A DNA stretch of 64,000 bases from Saccharothrix longispora (GTDB lineage: Bacteria; Actinomycetota; Actinomycetes; Mycobacteriales; Pseudonocardiaceae), in assembly GCF_030852425.1 (NCBI RefSeq), contig NZ_NSDM01000005.1:403829-467828 (forward strand), read 5' to 3'. Both the position numbers and the translations under genes were made by a program. Every line of letters begins with the position of its first letter. Position 1 is the stretch's first letter. Below the pieces are notes generated by a model, which saw nothing but the letters and a program-made list of their open reading frames with translations, was not told the origin of the DNA and ran no database searches. Positions 1 to 9,043 of the stretch are shown piece after piece.

Positions 1-1308
1 AAGTACGACCTGACCAACGGGCAGCGGGCCTACGTCAACGGCATCTGGGCCTCGACGCTCCAGTACCGGCAGAGCAACCGGACCTACTACTGGGCCGGCT
101 GCATCGACTTCAACGACACCTACATCTACACCGCGAGCAGCGTCGAGGGTCCGTGGAACCGGCACGCCCAGATCGACAACTGCTACTACGACGCGGGCAT
201 GCTCATCGACGACAACGACACGATGTACGTCGCGTACGGCAACGGCGCCATCAGCGTCGCCCAGCTGTCCGCCGACGGGCGCAGCCAGGTCCGCGCGCAG
301 CAGGTCTTCCAGACCCCCTCGAACATCGGGACGCTGGAGGGCGCGCGGTTCTACAAGCGCAACGGCAGCTACTACATCTGGCTGACCCGACCCGCCAACG
401 GCCAGTACGTGCTCAAGTCGGACAACGGCCCCTTCGGCCCGTACACCGTGCGGCAGGTGCTGCTCGACCTGCCGGGCCCGATCCCCGGTGGCGGCGTGCC
501 CCACCAGGGCGGCCTGGTCCAGACCCAGAACGGCTCCTGGTACTACATGTCGTTCGTGGACGCCTACCCCGGCGGCCGCGTCCCGGCGCTCGCCCCGATC
601 ACCTGGACGGCGGACGGGTGGCCGACCCTCCAGACGGTCAACGGCAGGTGGGGCGTGAACTACCCGTCGCCGCTGCCGCCCCGGCCGGTCAAACCCCTCA
701 CCGGGTCGGACACCTTCGCGGGCACGGCGCTCGGTCCGCAGTGGGAGTGGAACCACGACCCGGACACGTCCCGCTACTCGGTGGCCAACGGGCTGAGGCT
801 CCAGACGGCCACGGTCACCAACGACCTGTACGCCGCACGCAACACCCTGACCCACCGCATCCAGGGACCGACCTCCACCGCCACGATCGAACTCGACCAC
901 AGCGCGATGCGCGACGGCGACCGCTCCGGCCTGGCGATGCTGCGCCAGTCCTCGGCGTGGATCGGCGTCAAGCGCGACGACGGCCAGACCCGCGTCGTGA
1001 TGACCAACGGCCTGACCATGGACAGCAGTTGGCGCACCACCGGCACCGGCACCGAGGCCGCGAGCGCCGCGGTCGGCGGCAGCCGGACCTGGCTGCGGGT
1101 CAACGCCGACATCCAACCCGGGTCCAACCGGGTCGCCCGGTTCTCCTACAGCACCGACGGCGTGAACTTCACCCCGCTCGGGCCCGCGTTCACGCTGAAC
1201 AACGCCTGGCAGTTCTTCATGGGCTACCGCTTCGGGATCTTCAACTTCGCCACGCAGTCCCTGGGCGGCGCGGTGACGGTGCGCAAGTTCGACCTGACCA
1301 CGCCCTGA
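1..1308 (+). CDS. GH43 glycoside hydrolase, C-terminal part (5' end outside window)
   Basis: The reading frame is open from base 1, so the gene starts upstream of the window. The visible 435 residues include the end of a five-bladed beta-propeller of GH43 type. The segment EGARFYKRNGSYY around base 340 resembles the part of the family that carries the general acid Glu. After about residue 225 comes a jelly-roll domain (start LTGSDTFAGTALGPQWEWNH) typical of the GH43 beta-xylosidase C-terminal domain. The product probably cleaves beta-xylosides or arabinosides and is likely secreted, but the signal peptide cannot be seen. The exact substrate is not determinable. The gene ends at a strong hairpin. 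Confidence 0.85.
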   Translation, partial: KYDLTNGQRAYVNGIWASTLQYRQSNRTYYWAGCIDFNDTYIYTASSVEGPWNRHAQIDNCYYDAGMLIDDNDTMYVAYGNGAISVAQLSADGRSQVRAQQVFQTPSNIGTLEGARFYKRNGSYYIWLTRPANGQYVLKSDNGPFGPYTVRQVLLDLPGPIPGGGVPHQGGLVQTQNGSWYYMSFVDAYPGGRVPALAPITWTADGWPTLQTVNGRWGVNYPSPLPPRPVKPLTGSDTFAGTALGPQWEWNHDPDTSRYSVANGLRLQTATVTNDLYAARNTLTHRIQGPTSTATIELDHSAMRDGDRSGLAMLRQSSAWIGVKRDDGQTRVVMTNGLTMDSSWRTTGTGTEAASAAVGGSRTWLRVNADIQPGSNRVARFSYSTDGVNFTPLGPAFTLNNAWQFFMGYRFGIFNFATQSLGGAVTVRKFDLTTP

Positions 1309-1323
1309 CCGCTCGTGGTCGGC

Positions 1324-1360
1324 GGTGCCCGGTGTGGTCCAGGAGGCCACACCGGGCACC
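1324..1360. terminator. Bidirectional terminator hairpin
   Basis: A perfect 14-base stem (1324-1337 with 1347-1360, arm GGTGCCCGGTGTGG) and a 9-base loop lie between the convergent GH43 and Spo0M genes. It lacks a long T-run, as is usual in actinobacteria. Confidence 0.7.
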
Positions 1361-1367
1361 GGTCGGA

Positions 1368-2375
1368 CTACTCCTCGTCGCCGCCGAAGGCCTCGCCGCC
1401 GTCGTCCTCGAACGCGTCGTCGAGGGCCTCGCCGATGATCATGCCGCCGACCACGCCCGCCGCCGCGCCCGCGACCACGCCGCCCATGCCCGGCCCCCGG
1501 CGGTGGCCGTGGTGCCCGTGCTGGTCGTAGCCGTGGCCGTAGCCCGGCTGGCCGTACCCGGGCTGGCCGTACGCCTGGTGACCGCCGCCGAAGGCCGCGT
1601 GGCCGCCGCGCTGGGAGACCTGGGCCAGCCACTGGTCGATCGCGCCCGCCCAGTCGGTCTGCATCGCGTCCTGGTGGGACACGTGGAACCGCCCGAACGA
1701 GTCGCCGCCGGACGAGAACATCCCGCCGCGCTTGTCGGCCTCCAGCACCACGACCAGCTCGTGCGGGTTCGTCACGAAGGTCAGCTCGACCTGGCTGAGC
1801 GCACCCGCGTACCGGGCGGGCGGGAAGAACTCGATCTCCTGGTAGAACCCGAGCTCCTGCTGCACGCCGTGGATGCGCCCGGCCTCCACGTCGGCCGACC
1901 GGAACTGGAAGCCCAGCTGCCCGAACGCCTCCAGCACGCGGTCCTGCGACGGCAGCGGGCCGATGAACAGCGGGTCGAGGTCGCCCTTGTCGGGCGCGCC
2001 GGAGATCACCAGCTCGGTGCGCACGCCGACGGTCATGCCGGGCAGCGGCTGACCGCCCACGGCGGTGATCGGGGCCTCCCACGGCACCGGCACCTGGAAC
2101 GGCACCGACACCGGTTGGTTCGCCGCCACGTGCACGCCCTGGGCGACCTGCACGCGCAGGAACTCGGCCGTGCCGCCGAACTCCTGGTCGCCGTGCTCGA
2201 CCTCGACGCGCGTGACCAGCGACAGCACGACCTGGTCGATGCGGGCCTCGTTGCTGCCGCCCTGGATGCGCACCTGACCGGTGACGACCTGGCCGGGCAC
2301 GACGTGCGGGGTGTCCAGGACGGTGTCGACGGACGGGGCGCCGACGCCGAAGGCGCTGAGCATCCGCTTGAACAT
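1368..2375 (-). CDS. Spo0M family sporulation-control protein
   Basis: This 335-residue protein has the arrestin-like Spo0M fold. The N-terminus MFKRMLSAFGVGAPSVDTVL is close to the family start, followed by two beta-sandwich lobes (about residues 10-130 and 140-260). Spo0M proteins affect the onset of sporulation or cell division in Bacillus and are common in actinomycetes; their biochemical role is unclear. The last 70 residues are an unusual Gly/Tyr/His-rich tail with GQPGYGQPGYG repeats and a His cluster, then a Gly-Ala stretch and an acidic end. The start ATG at 2375 is preceded by AGGAA. It stands alone between the GH43 gene and the CNNM pair. Confidence 0.85.
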   Translation of the reverse strand: MFKRMLSAFGVGAPSVDTVLDTPHVVPGQVVTGQVRIQGGSNEARIDQVVLSLVTRVEVEHGDQEFGGTAEFLRVQVAQGVHVAANQPVSVPFQVPVPWEAPITAVGGQPLPGMTVGVRTELVISGAPDKGDLDPLFIGPLPSQDRVLEAFGQLGFQFRSADVEAGRIHGVQQELGFYQEIEFFPPARYAGALSQVELTFVTNPHELVVVLEADKRGGMFSSGGDSFGRFHVSHQDAMQTDWAGAIDQWLAQVSQRGGHAAFGGGHQAYGQPGYGQPGYGHGYDQHGHHGHRRGPGMGGVVAGAAAGVVGGMIIGEALDDAFEDDGGEAFGGDEE

Positions 2376-2409
2376 GCGGTTCCTCTTTCAGGAGTGGGAC
2401 GGGTGGGGT

Positions 2410-3456
2410 TCAGTTCGCGTCGAGCAGGGTGTCGGTCTCGTCCTCGAAGTCGCCGATCAGCTCTTCGAGGAGGTCTTCCAGGGCGGCGATGCCGACCACG
2501 CGGTCGTCCGCGCCGGCCACCAGCGCCAGTTGCGCGCGCCGGGCGCGCATCTCGGTCACCGCAGCGGCCACCGGCAGGCTCGACGCCAGCACCAGCGGCG
2601 CGGTCATCAGTTCGCGCGCGCTCTTCTCCTCGCCCACCGCGGTGGCCCGGACGGCCTCGCGGATGTGCACCAGGCCGACGTACTCGCCGTGCATGTCCAT
2701 GACGGGGAAGCGGGACCGGCCCGACTCCCTGCTGCGGCGCTCGACGGCGGAGGCTCGGGTGTGCTCGGTGACGCTGACCGCGTCGTCGATCGGGATCATG
2801 ATCTGCGCGACGGTCGTCTTCTGGAGCTGGAGCATCCGGGTCAGCAGGCGCTGCTGCCCCTCGGGGATCAGCCCGTGCTCACCGGACTGGCGCACCAGCA
2901 GGCGCAGGTCGTCGGGCCGGTGCGCCTGCGCCAGCTCGTCCTGCGGTTCCACCTTCAACGCCCGCAGCAGGGCGTTGGTGAGGTTGTTCAGCCCGGTCAG
3001 CAGCCACCGGACGCTGCGCGCGAACGCGCGGAACGGGATGGCCAGCAGCAGCGCCGAGCGCTCGGGGTGCGAGATCGCCCACGACTTCGGCGCCATCTCG
3101 CCGACCACCATGTGCAGGAACACCACGACGACCAGCGAGATCGTGAACGCGATGGCGTAGGCGGCGGCGTCCGGCAGGCCGACGGCGCCGAACAGCGGCT
3201 CCAGCAGGTCCGCCACGGCGGGCTTGGCGAGCGCGCCGAGCCCCAGCGTGCACAGCGTGATGCCCAGCTGCGCGCCGGCCAGCATCACCGACAGCTCGCG
3301 CACCCCGGCCACGGCGGCCCGGGCCGCGCGGCTGGTCTCCGCGTCCTGCTCCAACCGGTGCCGCTTGGCCGCGATCAGGGCGAACTCGGCCGCCACGAAG
3401 AACGCGTTGGCCACCAGCAGCAGCAGCGAGACGATCAACGCCCAGGTGATGCTCAT
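2410..3456 (-). CDS. CNNM/HlyC-CorC family membrane protein (DUF21-CBS), second of a pair
   Basis: The 348-residue protein starts with a hydrophobic helix (MSITWALIVSLLLLVANAFF), followed by the DUF21 transmembrane domain (about residues 1-190). Two CBS domains follow (about 205-335), the first with RFPVMDMHGEYVG. Members of the family are implicated in Mg2+/Co2+ efflux and membrane integrity. It lacks the C-terminal CorC_HlyC domain that its partner has, so it is the shorter paralogue. Its ATG overlaps the stop of the upstream gene (ATGA at 3453-3456), so the two are translationally coupled and may form a heterodimer. Confidence 0.85.
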   Translation of the reverse strand: MSITWALIVSLLLLVANAFFVAAEFALIAAKRHRLEQDAETSRAARAAVAGVRELSVMLAGAQLGITLCTLGLGALAKPAVADLLEPLFGAVGLPDAAAYAIAFTISLVVVVFLHMVVGEMAPKSWAISHPERSALLLAIPFRAFARSVRWLLTGLNNLTNALLRALKVEPQDELAQAHRPDDLRLLVRQSGEHGLIPEGQQRLLTRMLQLQKTTVAQIMIPIDDAVSVTEHTRASAVERRSRESGRSRFPVMDMHGEYVGLVHIREAVRATAVGEEKSARELMTAPLVLASSLPVAAAVTEMRARRAQLALVAGADDRVVGIAALEDLLEELIGDFEDETDTLLDAN

Positions 3457-4766
3457 CGGGCCTCCTCCCGCGCCTTGCTGGTGGTGCTGAGCACGACCGT
3501 GCCGGGCACGTTGCGGACGACCTCGACGACGCGCAGCGACACGCCGTCGAACTCGATCCGGTCGTCCACCTGCGCGGTGCGCCCCAGCCGGTGCAGCAGC
3601 AGGCCGGAGATCGTGTCGTAGGTCTCGTGCTCGGGCAGCTCGACGCCGGTGGAGTCGGCGATCTCGTCGAGGCGCATCCGACCGGGCACCCGCCAGACCC
3701 CGTCGCCGAGCGGTTCGATGGCGAGGCGGACCACGTCGTCCTCGTCGTGGATCTCGCCGACCAGTTCCTCGGCCAGGTCCTCCAGCGAGACGACGCCCGC
3801 GAAGCCGCCGAACTCGTCCACCACGCACGCCAGCTGCCGGTGCTCGGCGCGCAGCCGCTCCAGCACGGCGGGCAGCGGAAGCGTGGCGGGCACGACCAGG
3901 GCGGGCGAGGCGATCTTCCCGACCGGTGTGGTCGTCCGCTCCCCCGGTTCCACGGTCAGCACCTCGGCCAGCCCCACGACGCCCCGCACGTCGTCCAGGC
4001 CGTCGCCGGTGACCGGGAACCGCGAGTGCCCGGTGTCGAGCAGCTCGACCACGCGCGAGACGGGTTCGTCGGCGCCGATGGTCCTGACCAGCACCCGCGG
4101 GGTCATCGCCTGCTCGGCCACCAGCTCCCGGAACCCGAGGCCGCGGTCGAGCAGCCGGGACAGCTCGGGGTCGAGGTGCCCCTCGGCTCCGGCGTCGTCG
4201 ATGATCTGCTTGAGGTCCTCGGGCGTGGCGCCCTGCGGCAGTTCCTCCACCGGCTCGATCCCGACCGCGCGCAGCAGCCGGTTCGCCGTCGCGTCGAACA
4301 GCCGGATCATGGGGCCGGCGATCTTCAGGTACACCAGGGTGGAGGGCGCGAGCGCCTTGGCCAGCACCTCGGGCTTGGCGATGGCGAGGTTCTTGGGGAA
4401 CAGCTCCCCCAGCACCATCTGCACGACCGTCGCGAACACGAGCGCGATCGCCATGGAGATCGACACCGAGGCCGCCTCGGGCAGACCGGTGAGGCCGACC
4501 ACCCCGGTCAGCCCCTCGCCGAGCAGCGGTTCGGCCACGTAGCCGACGAGCAGGGCCGTCACCGTGATGCCGAACTGGGCGCCGGAGAGCATGAACGACA
4601 GCTTCCGGGTGACCCGGTAGGCGCGCTCGGCGTTCTTGTCGCCGCCTTCGGCCATCTGCTGGAGCCTGCCCCGGTCGACCGCCATGTAGGCGAACTCCTG
4701 GGCCACGAAGTACCCGGTGGCCGCGGTGAGGGCCACGATGACCAGCAGTCCGAGGGATATCAACAC
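3453..4766 (-). CDS. CNNM/HlyC-CorC family membrane protein (DUF21-CBS-CorC_HlyC), first of a pair
   Basis: The 437-residue protein has DUF21 helices at about residues 1-190 (start MLISLGLLVIVALTAATGYF), a CBS pair at about 210-340, and a C-terminal CorC/HlyC transporter-associated domain (about 350-430) ending in a variable arm. It is a predicted inner-membrane protein acting in divalent cation transport. It precedes and overlaps the shorter paralogue by four bases. Adjacent DUF21 paralogues in tandem are common in actinobacteria. The start ATG is preceded by GGAG. Confidence 0.85.
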   Translation of the reverse strand: MLISLGLLVIVALTAATGYFVAQEFAYMAVDRGRLQQMAEGGDKNAERAYRVTRKLSFMLSGAQFGITVTALLVGYVAEPLLGEGLTGVVGLTGLPEAASVSISMAIALVFATVVQMVLGELFPKNLAIAKPEVLAKALAPSTLVYLKIAGPMIRLFDATANRLLRAVGIEPVEELPQGATPEDLKQIIDDAGAEGHLDPELSRLLDRGLGFRELVAEQAMTPRVLVRTIGADEPVSRVVELLDTGHSRFPVTGDGLDDVRGVVGLAEVLTVEPGERTTTPVGKIASPALVVPATLPLPAVLERLRAEHRQLACVVDEFGGFAGVVSLEDLAEELVGEIHDEDDVVRLAIEPLGDGVWRVPGRMRLDEIADSTGVELPEHETYDTISGLLLHRLGRTAQVDDRIEFDGVSLRVVEVVRNVPGTVVLSTTSKAREEAR

Positions 4767-4856
4767 GGCGCACCCGCGCCGCGGAGGAGATCAGGCCGGG
4801 GAAGTCCCGGCCTCCTACTGCATGTGTCGTCGTCTGAAGCGCTTGGCATACACCTC

Positions 4857-4876
4857 ACAGTAGCACGCGGCACTGT
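4857..4876. promoter_or_regulatory. Dyad ACAGT-N10-ACTGT upstream of the merR gene
   Basis: The inverted repeat ACAGT (4857-4861) and ACTGT (4872-4876) spans 20 bases, the typical operator length for MerR-family regulators. It lies 35 bases upstream of the GTG of the MerR gene and in the shared divergent region with the CNNM pair. The half-sites are short, so this is only a candidate. Confidence 0.3.
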
Positions 4877-4910
4877 AGGGTTGGGATCAGGACGTCAGAG
4901 GGGAGTCGAC

Positions 4911-5309
4911 GTGACCGAGGCGCTGCTCAGGATCGGCGAGCTGGCCGCCCGCGCGGGCGTCAGCATCCGCACGGTCGACTACTACACCACCCTCGGCCTC
5001 ATCGACCCCGCCCAGCGCACGGCGGGCGGCTACCGCCTCTACCAACCCTCCGACGTGGACCGCATCCACCTCGTACAACGCCTGGAGGTCCAGGGAGTTC
5101 CCCTGGAGGAGATAGCCACCGCGCTCGCCACGAGACAGGTCGACGTGAGCGTCATCCTCGACCGCATCAACGAAGACCTCCGGACCCTCCAGGCCGCCGT
5201 GGACAGCGCCTCCCCCGAAGCGCACGGCCTGCTGGCCGCCATCGCCACCCGCGTGCACTCGCTGATCACCGTGGCGCTCCAGATCCCGCCGGACATGCTC
5301 CTGCCCTGA
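4911..5309 (+). CDS. MerR-family transcriptional regulator
   Basis: The GTG at 4911 follows a GAGGGGAG ribosome-binding site and gives 132 residues. Residues 4-70 form the MerR winged helix-turn-helix (LRIGELAARAGVSIRTVDYY), followed by a coiled-coil dimerisation helix. The C-terminal effector region is short, with no cysteine cluster, so a metal sensor of the MerR/CueR kind is unlikely. It is divergent from the CNNM genes and could control them or itself; the sequence does not settle this. Confidence 0.85.
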   Translation: MTEALLRIGELAARAGVSIRTVDYYTTLGLIDPAQRTAGGYRLYQPSDVDRIHLVQRLEVQGVPLEEIATALATRQVDVSVILDRINEDLRTLQAAVDSASPEAHGLLAAIATRVHSLITVALQIPPDMLLP

Positions 5310-5373
5310 CCGCGTCAGGGGCCGTGTCAGCACGGTGGCGGCCCGGTGTCAGGACGGCCGGCGATGGTGGTCC

Positions 5374-5397
5374 CCGTGATCAGGTCACCGATCACGG
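5374..5397. promoter_or_regulatory. Inverted repeat CCGTGATC-N8-GATCACGG
   Basis: A perfect 8-base inverted repeat with an 8-base spacer lies 62 bases upstream of the DUF4097 gene start and after the merR stop. Its size fits a dimeric repressor operator, though a small hairpin is equally possible. Confidence 0.35.
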
Positions 5398-5459
5398 CCA
5401 CCGCCATCACGGACGCCCCCACCGACGGGGACGCCCGGACGCACCGTCAGGAGAGCACC

Positions 5460-6131
5460 ATGCGGTTCGACACCCCCGCCCCCGTCTCCGCCGTCCTCGA
5501 CATCCCCGCCGGGCACGTCCGGTTCGTCGCCGCCGACCGGACCGACACCGCGGTCGAGGTCCGGCCCGCGAACGCCTCGAAGGGCCGCGACGTGAGGGCC
5601 GCGGCGCGGACCGCGGTCGAGTACCGCGACGGCGTCCTGCGGATCTCGGCCCCGTCCTCGCCGAAGGACCAGTTCCTCGGCCCTTCCGGCCGCGTCGACG
5701 TCACGGTCCACCTGCCCGCCGGTTCCCGCGTCGAGGCCAAGGCCGCCGACCTCGGGTTCCGGGGCGTCGGACGGCTCGGCGAGGTCGCCTTCGCGGGCTC
5801 GCACGGCGCGGTCGAGCTCGACGAGGCCGCGGGCGTCCGCCTCACCACGCACGCCGGTGACGTCTCGGTCGGCCGCCTCACCGGCCCGGCGGAGATCAGC
5901 ACCGGCAAGGGCGACATCCGGATCGCCGAGGCCGTGCGCGGCGCGGTCGTGCTGCGCACGCAGGCCGGCGACGTGTCGGTCGGCGCGGCGGCCGGCGCCT
6001 CCGCCTCGTTGGACGCGGGCACCTCCCGCGGTCGCATCGACAACGCGCTCCGGAACACCGGCCGCGGCGCCCCCGACCTGGAGTTCCACGCGACCACCGC
6101 CCACGGCGACATCACCGCCCGCAGCCTCTGA
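5460..6131 (+). CDS. DUF4097-family beta-strand repeat protein
   Basis: The ATG at 5460 has AGGAGA eight bases upstream and gives 223 residues. From residue 10 the protein is a run of short beta-strands with repeated G-D-(I/V)-S/R units (AGDVSVGRL, KGDIRIAEA, AGDVSVGAA, HGDITARSL), the pattern of DUF4097 (putative adhesin-like beta-helix) proteins. It has no signal peptide or membrane helix, which is normal for the cytosolic actinobacterial members. A longer in-frame start at 5346 would add a low-complexity extension and was rejected. Function is unknown. Confidence 0.8.
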   Translation: MRFDTPAPVSAVLDIPAGHVRFVAADRTDTAVEVRPANASKGRDVRAAARTAVEYRDGVLRISAPSSPKDQFLGPSGRVDVTVHLPAGSRVEAKAADLGFRGVGRLGEVAFAGSHGAVELDEAAGVRLTTHAGDVSVGRLTGPAEISTGKGDIRIAEAVRGAVVLRTQAGDVSVGAAAGASASLDAGTSRGRIDNALRNTGRGAPDLEFHATTAHGDITARSL

Positions 6132-6188
6132 ACGGCCGCGGCCCCACCAGGCGGCGGACGGCGGGTACCGCGGGCCGGGCGCTCCGGG

Positions 6189-6743
6189 TCAACCGGTGGC
6201 GTCGACCCGCGGGGCCGGGCACTCGCCGCCCGGCGCGGTCAGCAGCTCGAAGTGCCACATCTCGTTGGCGTACGCCTGGCACAGGCCGTAGTCCGCCCCG
6301 TTGCGGACGAGCCAGTCGGCGGCGTCGGTCGGCCCGATGTCGATGGCCTCACCCCGCACGTGCGCCGACTTCTCCGGCGTGGTGACCCACCGGCGCGCCT
6401 CCTCGACGCTCCCGTGCACGGCCACGGCCTCGTCGAACAGGCGCCGCTGGTAGCCCTCGCCGCGCCAGCCCGAGGTCACCCTCAGCTCGATGCCGGCCGC
6501 GCGGGCGTCCACCGCCGCCGCGCGCACGGCCGCCACCAGGGCGGCGTCCAGCCGGGAGAGCGCGGGGTGGTCGGAGTCGTCGAGCGCGATGCTGGTGTTC
6601 GCCGGGATGCTGCCGTCCACCTCCGGGCCGGCGCCACCGCCGTTCCCGGGCGCGGCCGGGGAGGCGCACGCGGACAACGCCACCACACCCGCCGCCGCCG
6701 TCAGCAAACCCGCCGCGCGCACGTGCGCCGATCGCCGGAACAT
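6189..6743 (-). CDS. M15-family (VanY-like) D-alanyl-D-alanine carboxypeptidase lipoprotein
   Basis: The start ATG at 6743 is preceded by GAGGAAAC. The 184-residue product has a lipoprotein signal with lipobox LSAC (Cys26), so the mature enzyme should sit on the outside of the membrane. The M15 zinc motifs are present: SAHVRGEAID (His128, Asp135) and EMWHFE (Glu161, His164). It should trim D-Ala from peptidoglycan stem peptides. It sits next to a two-component system with a cell-envelope-type sensor, which may control it; this is inference. Confidence 0.88.
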   Translation of the reverse strand: MFRRSAHVRAAGLLTAAAGVVALSACASPAAPGNGGGAGPEVDGSIPANTSIALDDSDHPALSRLDAALVAAVRAAAVDARAAGIELRVTSGWRGEGYQRRLFDEAVAVHGSVEEARRWVTTPEKSAHVRGEAIDIGPTDAADWLVRNGADYGLCQAYANEMWHFELLTAPGGECPAPRVDATG

Positions 6744-6839
6744 GTTTCCTCGCAGGTGGTCTCGGAGTCCGAACGCCTCCGACACTGCCCGCGGGATGTC
6801 TTCGCCCCGTGCGCGTCGTGTCCCCGTCGTGCGACAGTC

Positions 6840-8282
6840 TCAGCCGTCGCGGGCGGGCTCGCCCCTCGGCACGGTGAGGGTGAACACCGCGCCCCCGTCG
6901 TGGTCGACGTCCAGCCGGCCGCCGTGCAGCCGGGCGTTCTCCAGCGCGATGGCCAGCCCGAGGCCGCTGCCCGGGGTGCGGGTGCGGGCCCGGTCGCCGC
7001 GCACGAAGCGGTCGAAGACGACCGGCGCCAGCCCGGCGGGCAGGCCGGGACCCGAGTCGGCGACGGCGACGCGCACCCGGTCGGGCTCGGTGCCGTCCAC
7101 GGTCACCACGACCGGCGGCTCGCCGTGCCGGACCGCGTTGGCGACGAGGTTGCGCACGATCGTGTGCAGGCGTCGGGGATCGCCGAACGCGGTGGCGTCC
7201 CCGGTCCGGCGCACGGTGACGTCCGCGCCCGGCGCGCTCCACTCGACGGCGTCCGCGGCCAGCGCTTCGAGGTCGACCGGCTCGGGCCGGAGTTCCGCGA
7301 CCCCCGCGTCGAACCGGGACATCTCCAGCAGGTCCTCGACCAGCGCGCTCAGCCGCCGCACCTGGGTGCCGACCAGTTCCGCCGACCTCGCGCGGTCCTC
7401 GGCGTCCGGGCTGTGCAGGCCGTCGGCGGCGGCGACCGCCGACGCCAGCGGGGTGCGCAGGTCGTGCGCCACGTCGGCGACGAACCGCCGCTGCTGCCGG
7501 TCCTGGCGGCGCAACCGCTCGATGGACTCCCCCAGCCGCTGCGCCATCGCGTTGAACGACCCGGCGAGGTCGGCCAGCTCGTCCCGCCCCCGCACCGGAA
7601 GCCTGGTGTCCAGCGCCCCGTCGCCGAACCGGCGGGCGGCGTCGGCGGCGGTCCGCACCCGGCGCTGGACGCCCCGCGCGGCCAGCACGCCCAGCGCACC
7701 GCCGACCAGGACCACCACCACCGCCACCGCGGCGAGCCGGTCGCGCAGCACCGCCAGCTCGTCGTCGATGCCGCGCGTGCCGTAGAACTCGGCGAGCAGC
7801 ACGCCGGGCTCGACCTGGCCGACGATGACCAGCTGCGGACCCTCCGGGGTGTCGGCGGTGTAGCGCACCGACGACAGCCGCTCCCTCGCCCGGTCCACCT
7901 CCCGCACGGGCAGCTGTCCGGGGAACTCGCCGGCCGTGCCGGCGACCGGCAGGTACGCCCCGTCCCGCGCGGTGGAGAGCGCACCGGACGACGGCGTGAA
8001 GTTGACCACCGCCCAGGTGAGGCCGAGGCGGGCCCGCATGTACTCGGCGACACCGTCCACGACGGACGTGAAGCCGGCGCCGCGGACGAGGAACTGGTGG
8101 GCCTGCTGGGCGTCGGAGTCGAACGCGGCCTGCGCGGAGGCGGTGAAGCGCTCCCGGGTCGCACCGGCCTGGAGGTGGTAGGCCGTCAGCGCCACGGCCG
8201 CGGTGGTGAGGAGGGTGATGACCGCGACGGTCAGCACGATCGCCGCCCGCAGGCCGATCGTCGGACCGGGCCGCCACCTCAC
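6840..8282 (-). CDS. Sensor histidine kinase
   Basis: The GTG at 8282 overlaps the stop of the response regulator gene (GTGA, 8279-8282), giving 480 residues. It has a first membrane helix (about residues 8-30), an extracytoplasmic sensor domain of about 140 residues, a second helix (about 170-195), a HAMP linker, a HisKA domain with the phospho-acceptor His273 in DVAHDLRTPLA, and a HATPase_c domain with DSGPGLP and GSGLGLAIA motifs. It is a typical OmpR-class partner. The stimulus is unknown. The upstream coding region overlaps were used to fix the start, since the frame stays open much further. Confidence 0.9.
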   Translation of the reverse strand: MRWRPGPTIGLRAAIVLTVAVITLLTTAAVALTAYHLQAGATRERFTASAQAAFDSDAQQAHQFLVRGAGFTSVVDGVAEYMRARLGLTWAVVNFTPSSGALSTARDGAYLPVAGTAGEFPGQLPVREVDRARERLSSVRYTADTPEGPQLVIVGQVEPGVLLAEFYGTRGIDDELAVLRDRLAAVAVVVVLVGGALGVLAARGVQRRVRTAADAARRFGDGALDTRLPVRGRDELADLAGSFNAMAQRLGESIERLRRQDRQQRRFVADVAHDLRTPLASAVAAADGLHSPDAEDRARSAELVGTQVRRLSALVEDLLEMSRFDAGVAELRPEPVDLEALAADAVEWSAPGADVTVRRTGDATAFGDPRRLHTIVRNLVANAVRHGEPPVVVTVDGTEPDRVRVAVADSGPGLPAGLAPVVFDRFVRGDRARTRTPGSGLGLAIALENARLHGGRLDVDHDGGAVFTLTVPRGEPARDG

Positions 8283-8968
8283 GGCTCGACCAGGCGGTAC
8301 CCGAACCCCCGCACGGTGCGCAGCAGCACCGGGTTGGCCGGTTCGGGCTCGATCTTCGCCCGCAGGCGGGCCACGGCGGCGTCGACCAGGCGCGAGTCGC
8401 CGGCGAACCCGTAGTCCCACACCCGCTTGAGCAGGGTCTGCCTGCTCAGCACCTGGCCCGCGTGCTCGACGAACTCGATCAGCAGGCGGATCTCCGTGGA
8501 CGTCAGGCCCAGCTCGACCCCGCCCCTGGTCACCACCATGGCGGCGGTGTCGACCTCCAGGTCGCCGACGGCGCGCACGTGCCGCCTCGGCGGCCGCGCG
8601 GGCGCGGCCCGGCGCAGGATCGCCTTCACCCGTGCGTCGAGCACCCTGGGTTCGACCGGTTTCACCACGTAGTCGTCGGCGCCGCACTCCAGGCCGACCA
8701 CGACGTCCACCGCGTCGCCGCGGGCGGTCAGCAGGATCACCGGGACCGCGTCGTGCGCGCGGATGCGGCGGCACACCTCGAAGCCGTCCACGTCGGGCAG
8801 CATCACGTCGAGCAGCACCACGTCCGCCGACGTCGGCCGGTCGGCCAGCGCCTCCAGCGCCCGCTCCCCGGTGGCCGCGACGGCGACCTCGTGGCCGAGC
8901 GCGCGCAGGGCGCGGGACAACGCCTCCGCCAGGACCGCGTCGTCCTCGACGAGCAGCAACCGTGACAC
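8279..8968 (-). CDS. OmpR/PhoB-family response regulator
   Basis: The GTG at 8968 (VSRLLLVEDD) follows GAGGACGAGGAG and gives 229 residues. The receiver domain spans about residues 1-115 with phospho-acceptor Asp54 in LLDVMLPD, acidic pair Glu8-Asp9-Asp10 and Lys in VVKPVE. The winged-helix DNA-binding domain (about 130-227) ends in RGFGYRL. It is the first gene of the operon with its sensor kinase. A direct repeat upstream (9044-9060) may be an autoregulatory site. Confidence 0.92.
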   Translation of the reverse strand: MSRLLLVEDDAVLAEALSRALRALGHEVAVAATGERALEALADRPTSADVVLLDVMLPDVDGFEVCRRIRAHDAVPVILLTARGDAVDVVVGLECGADDYVVKPVEPRVLDARVKAILRRAAPARPPRRHVRAVGDLEVDTAAMVVTRGGVELGLTSTEIRLLIEFVEHAGQVLSRQTLLKRVWDYGFAGDSRLVDAAVARLRAKIEPEPANPVLLRTVRGFGYRLVEP

Positions 8969-9043
8969 TGGTGGAACTCCTCGTCCTCGGCCGGTCGGCG
9001 GCAACGGTATACCAGCGGTTACGCCGAACGGCCGACAGCCGCG

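Noticed and set aside
153..2702. An 849-codon plus-strand frame across GH43 and Spo0M
   Set aside because: Its composition is unnatural and it spans convergent genes and a terminator; the real genes are in other frames.
2410..4773. One 787-residue fused DUF21 protein
   Set aside because: Its first half is in the wrong frame; the true layout is two genes with an ATGA overlap at 3453-3456.
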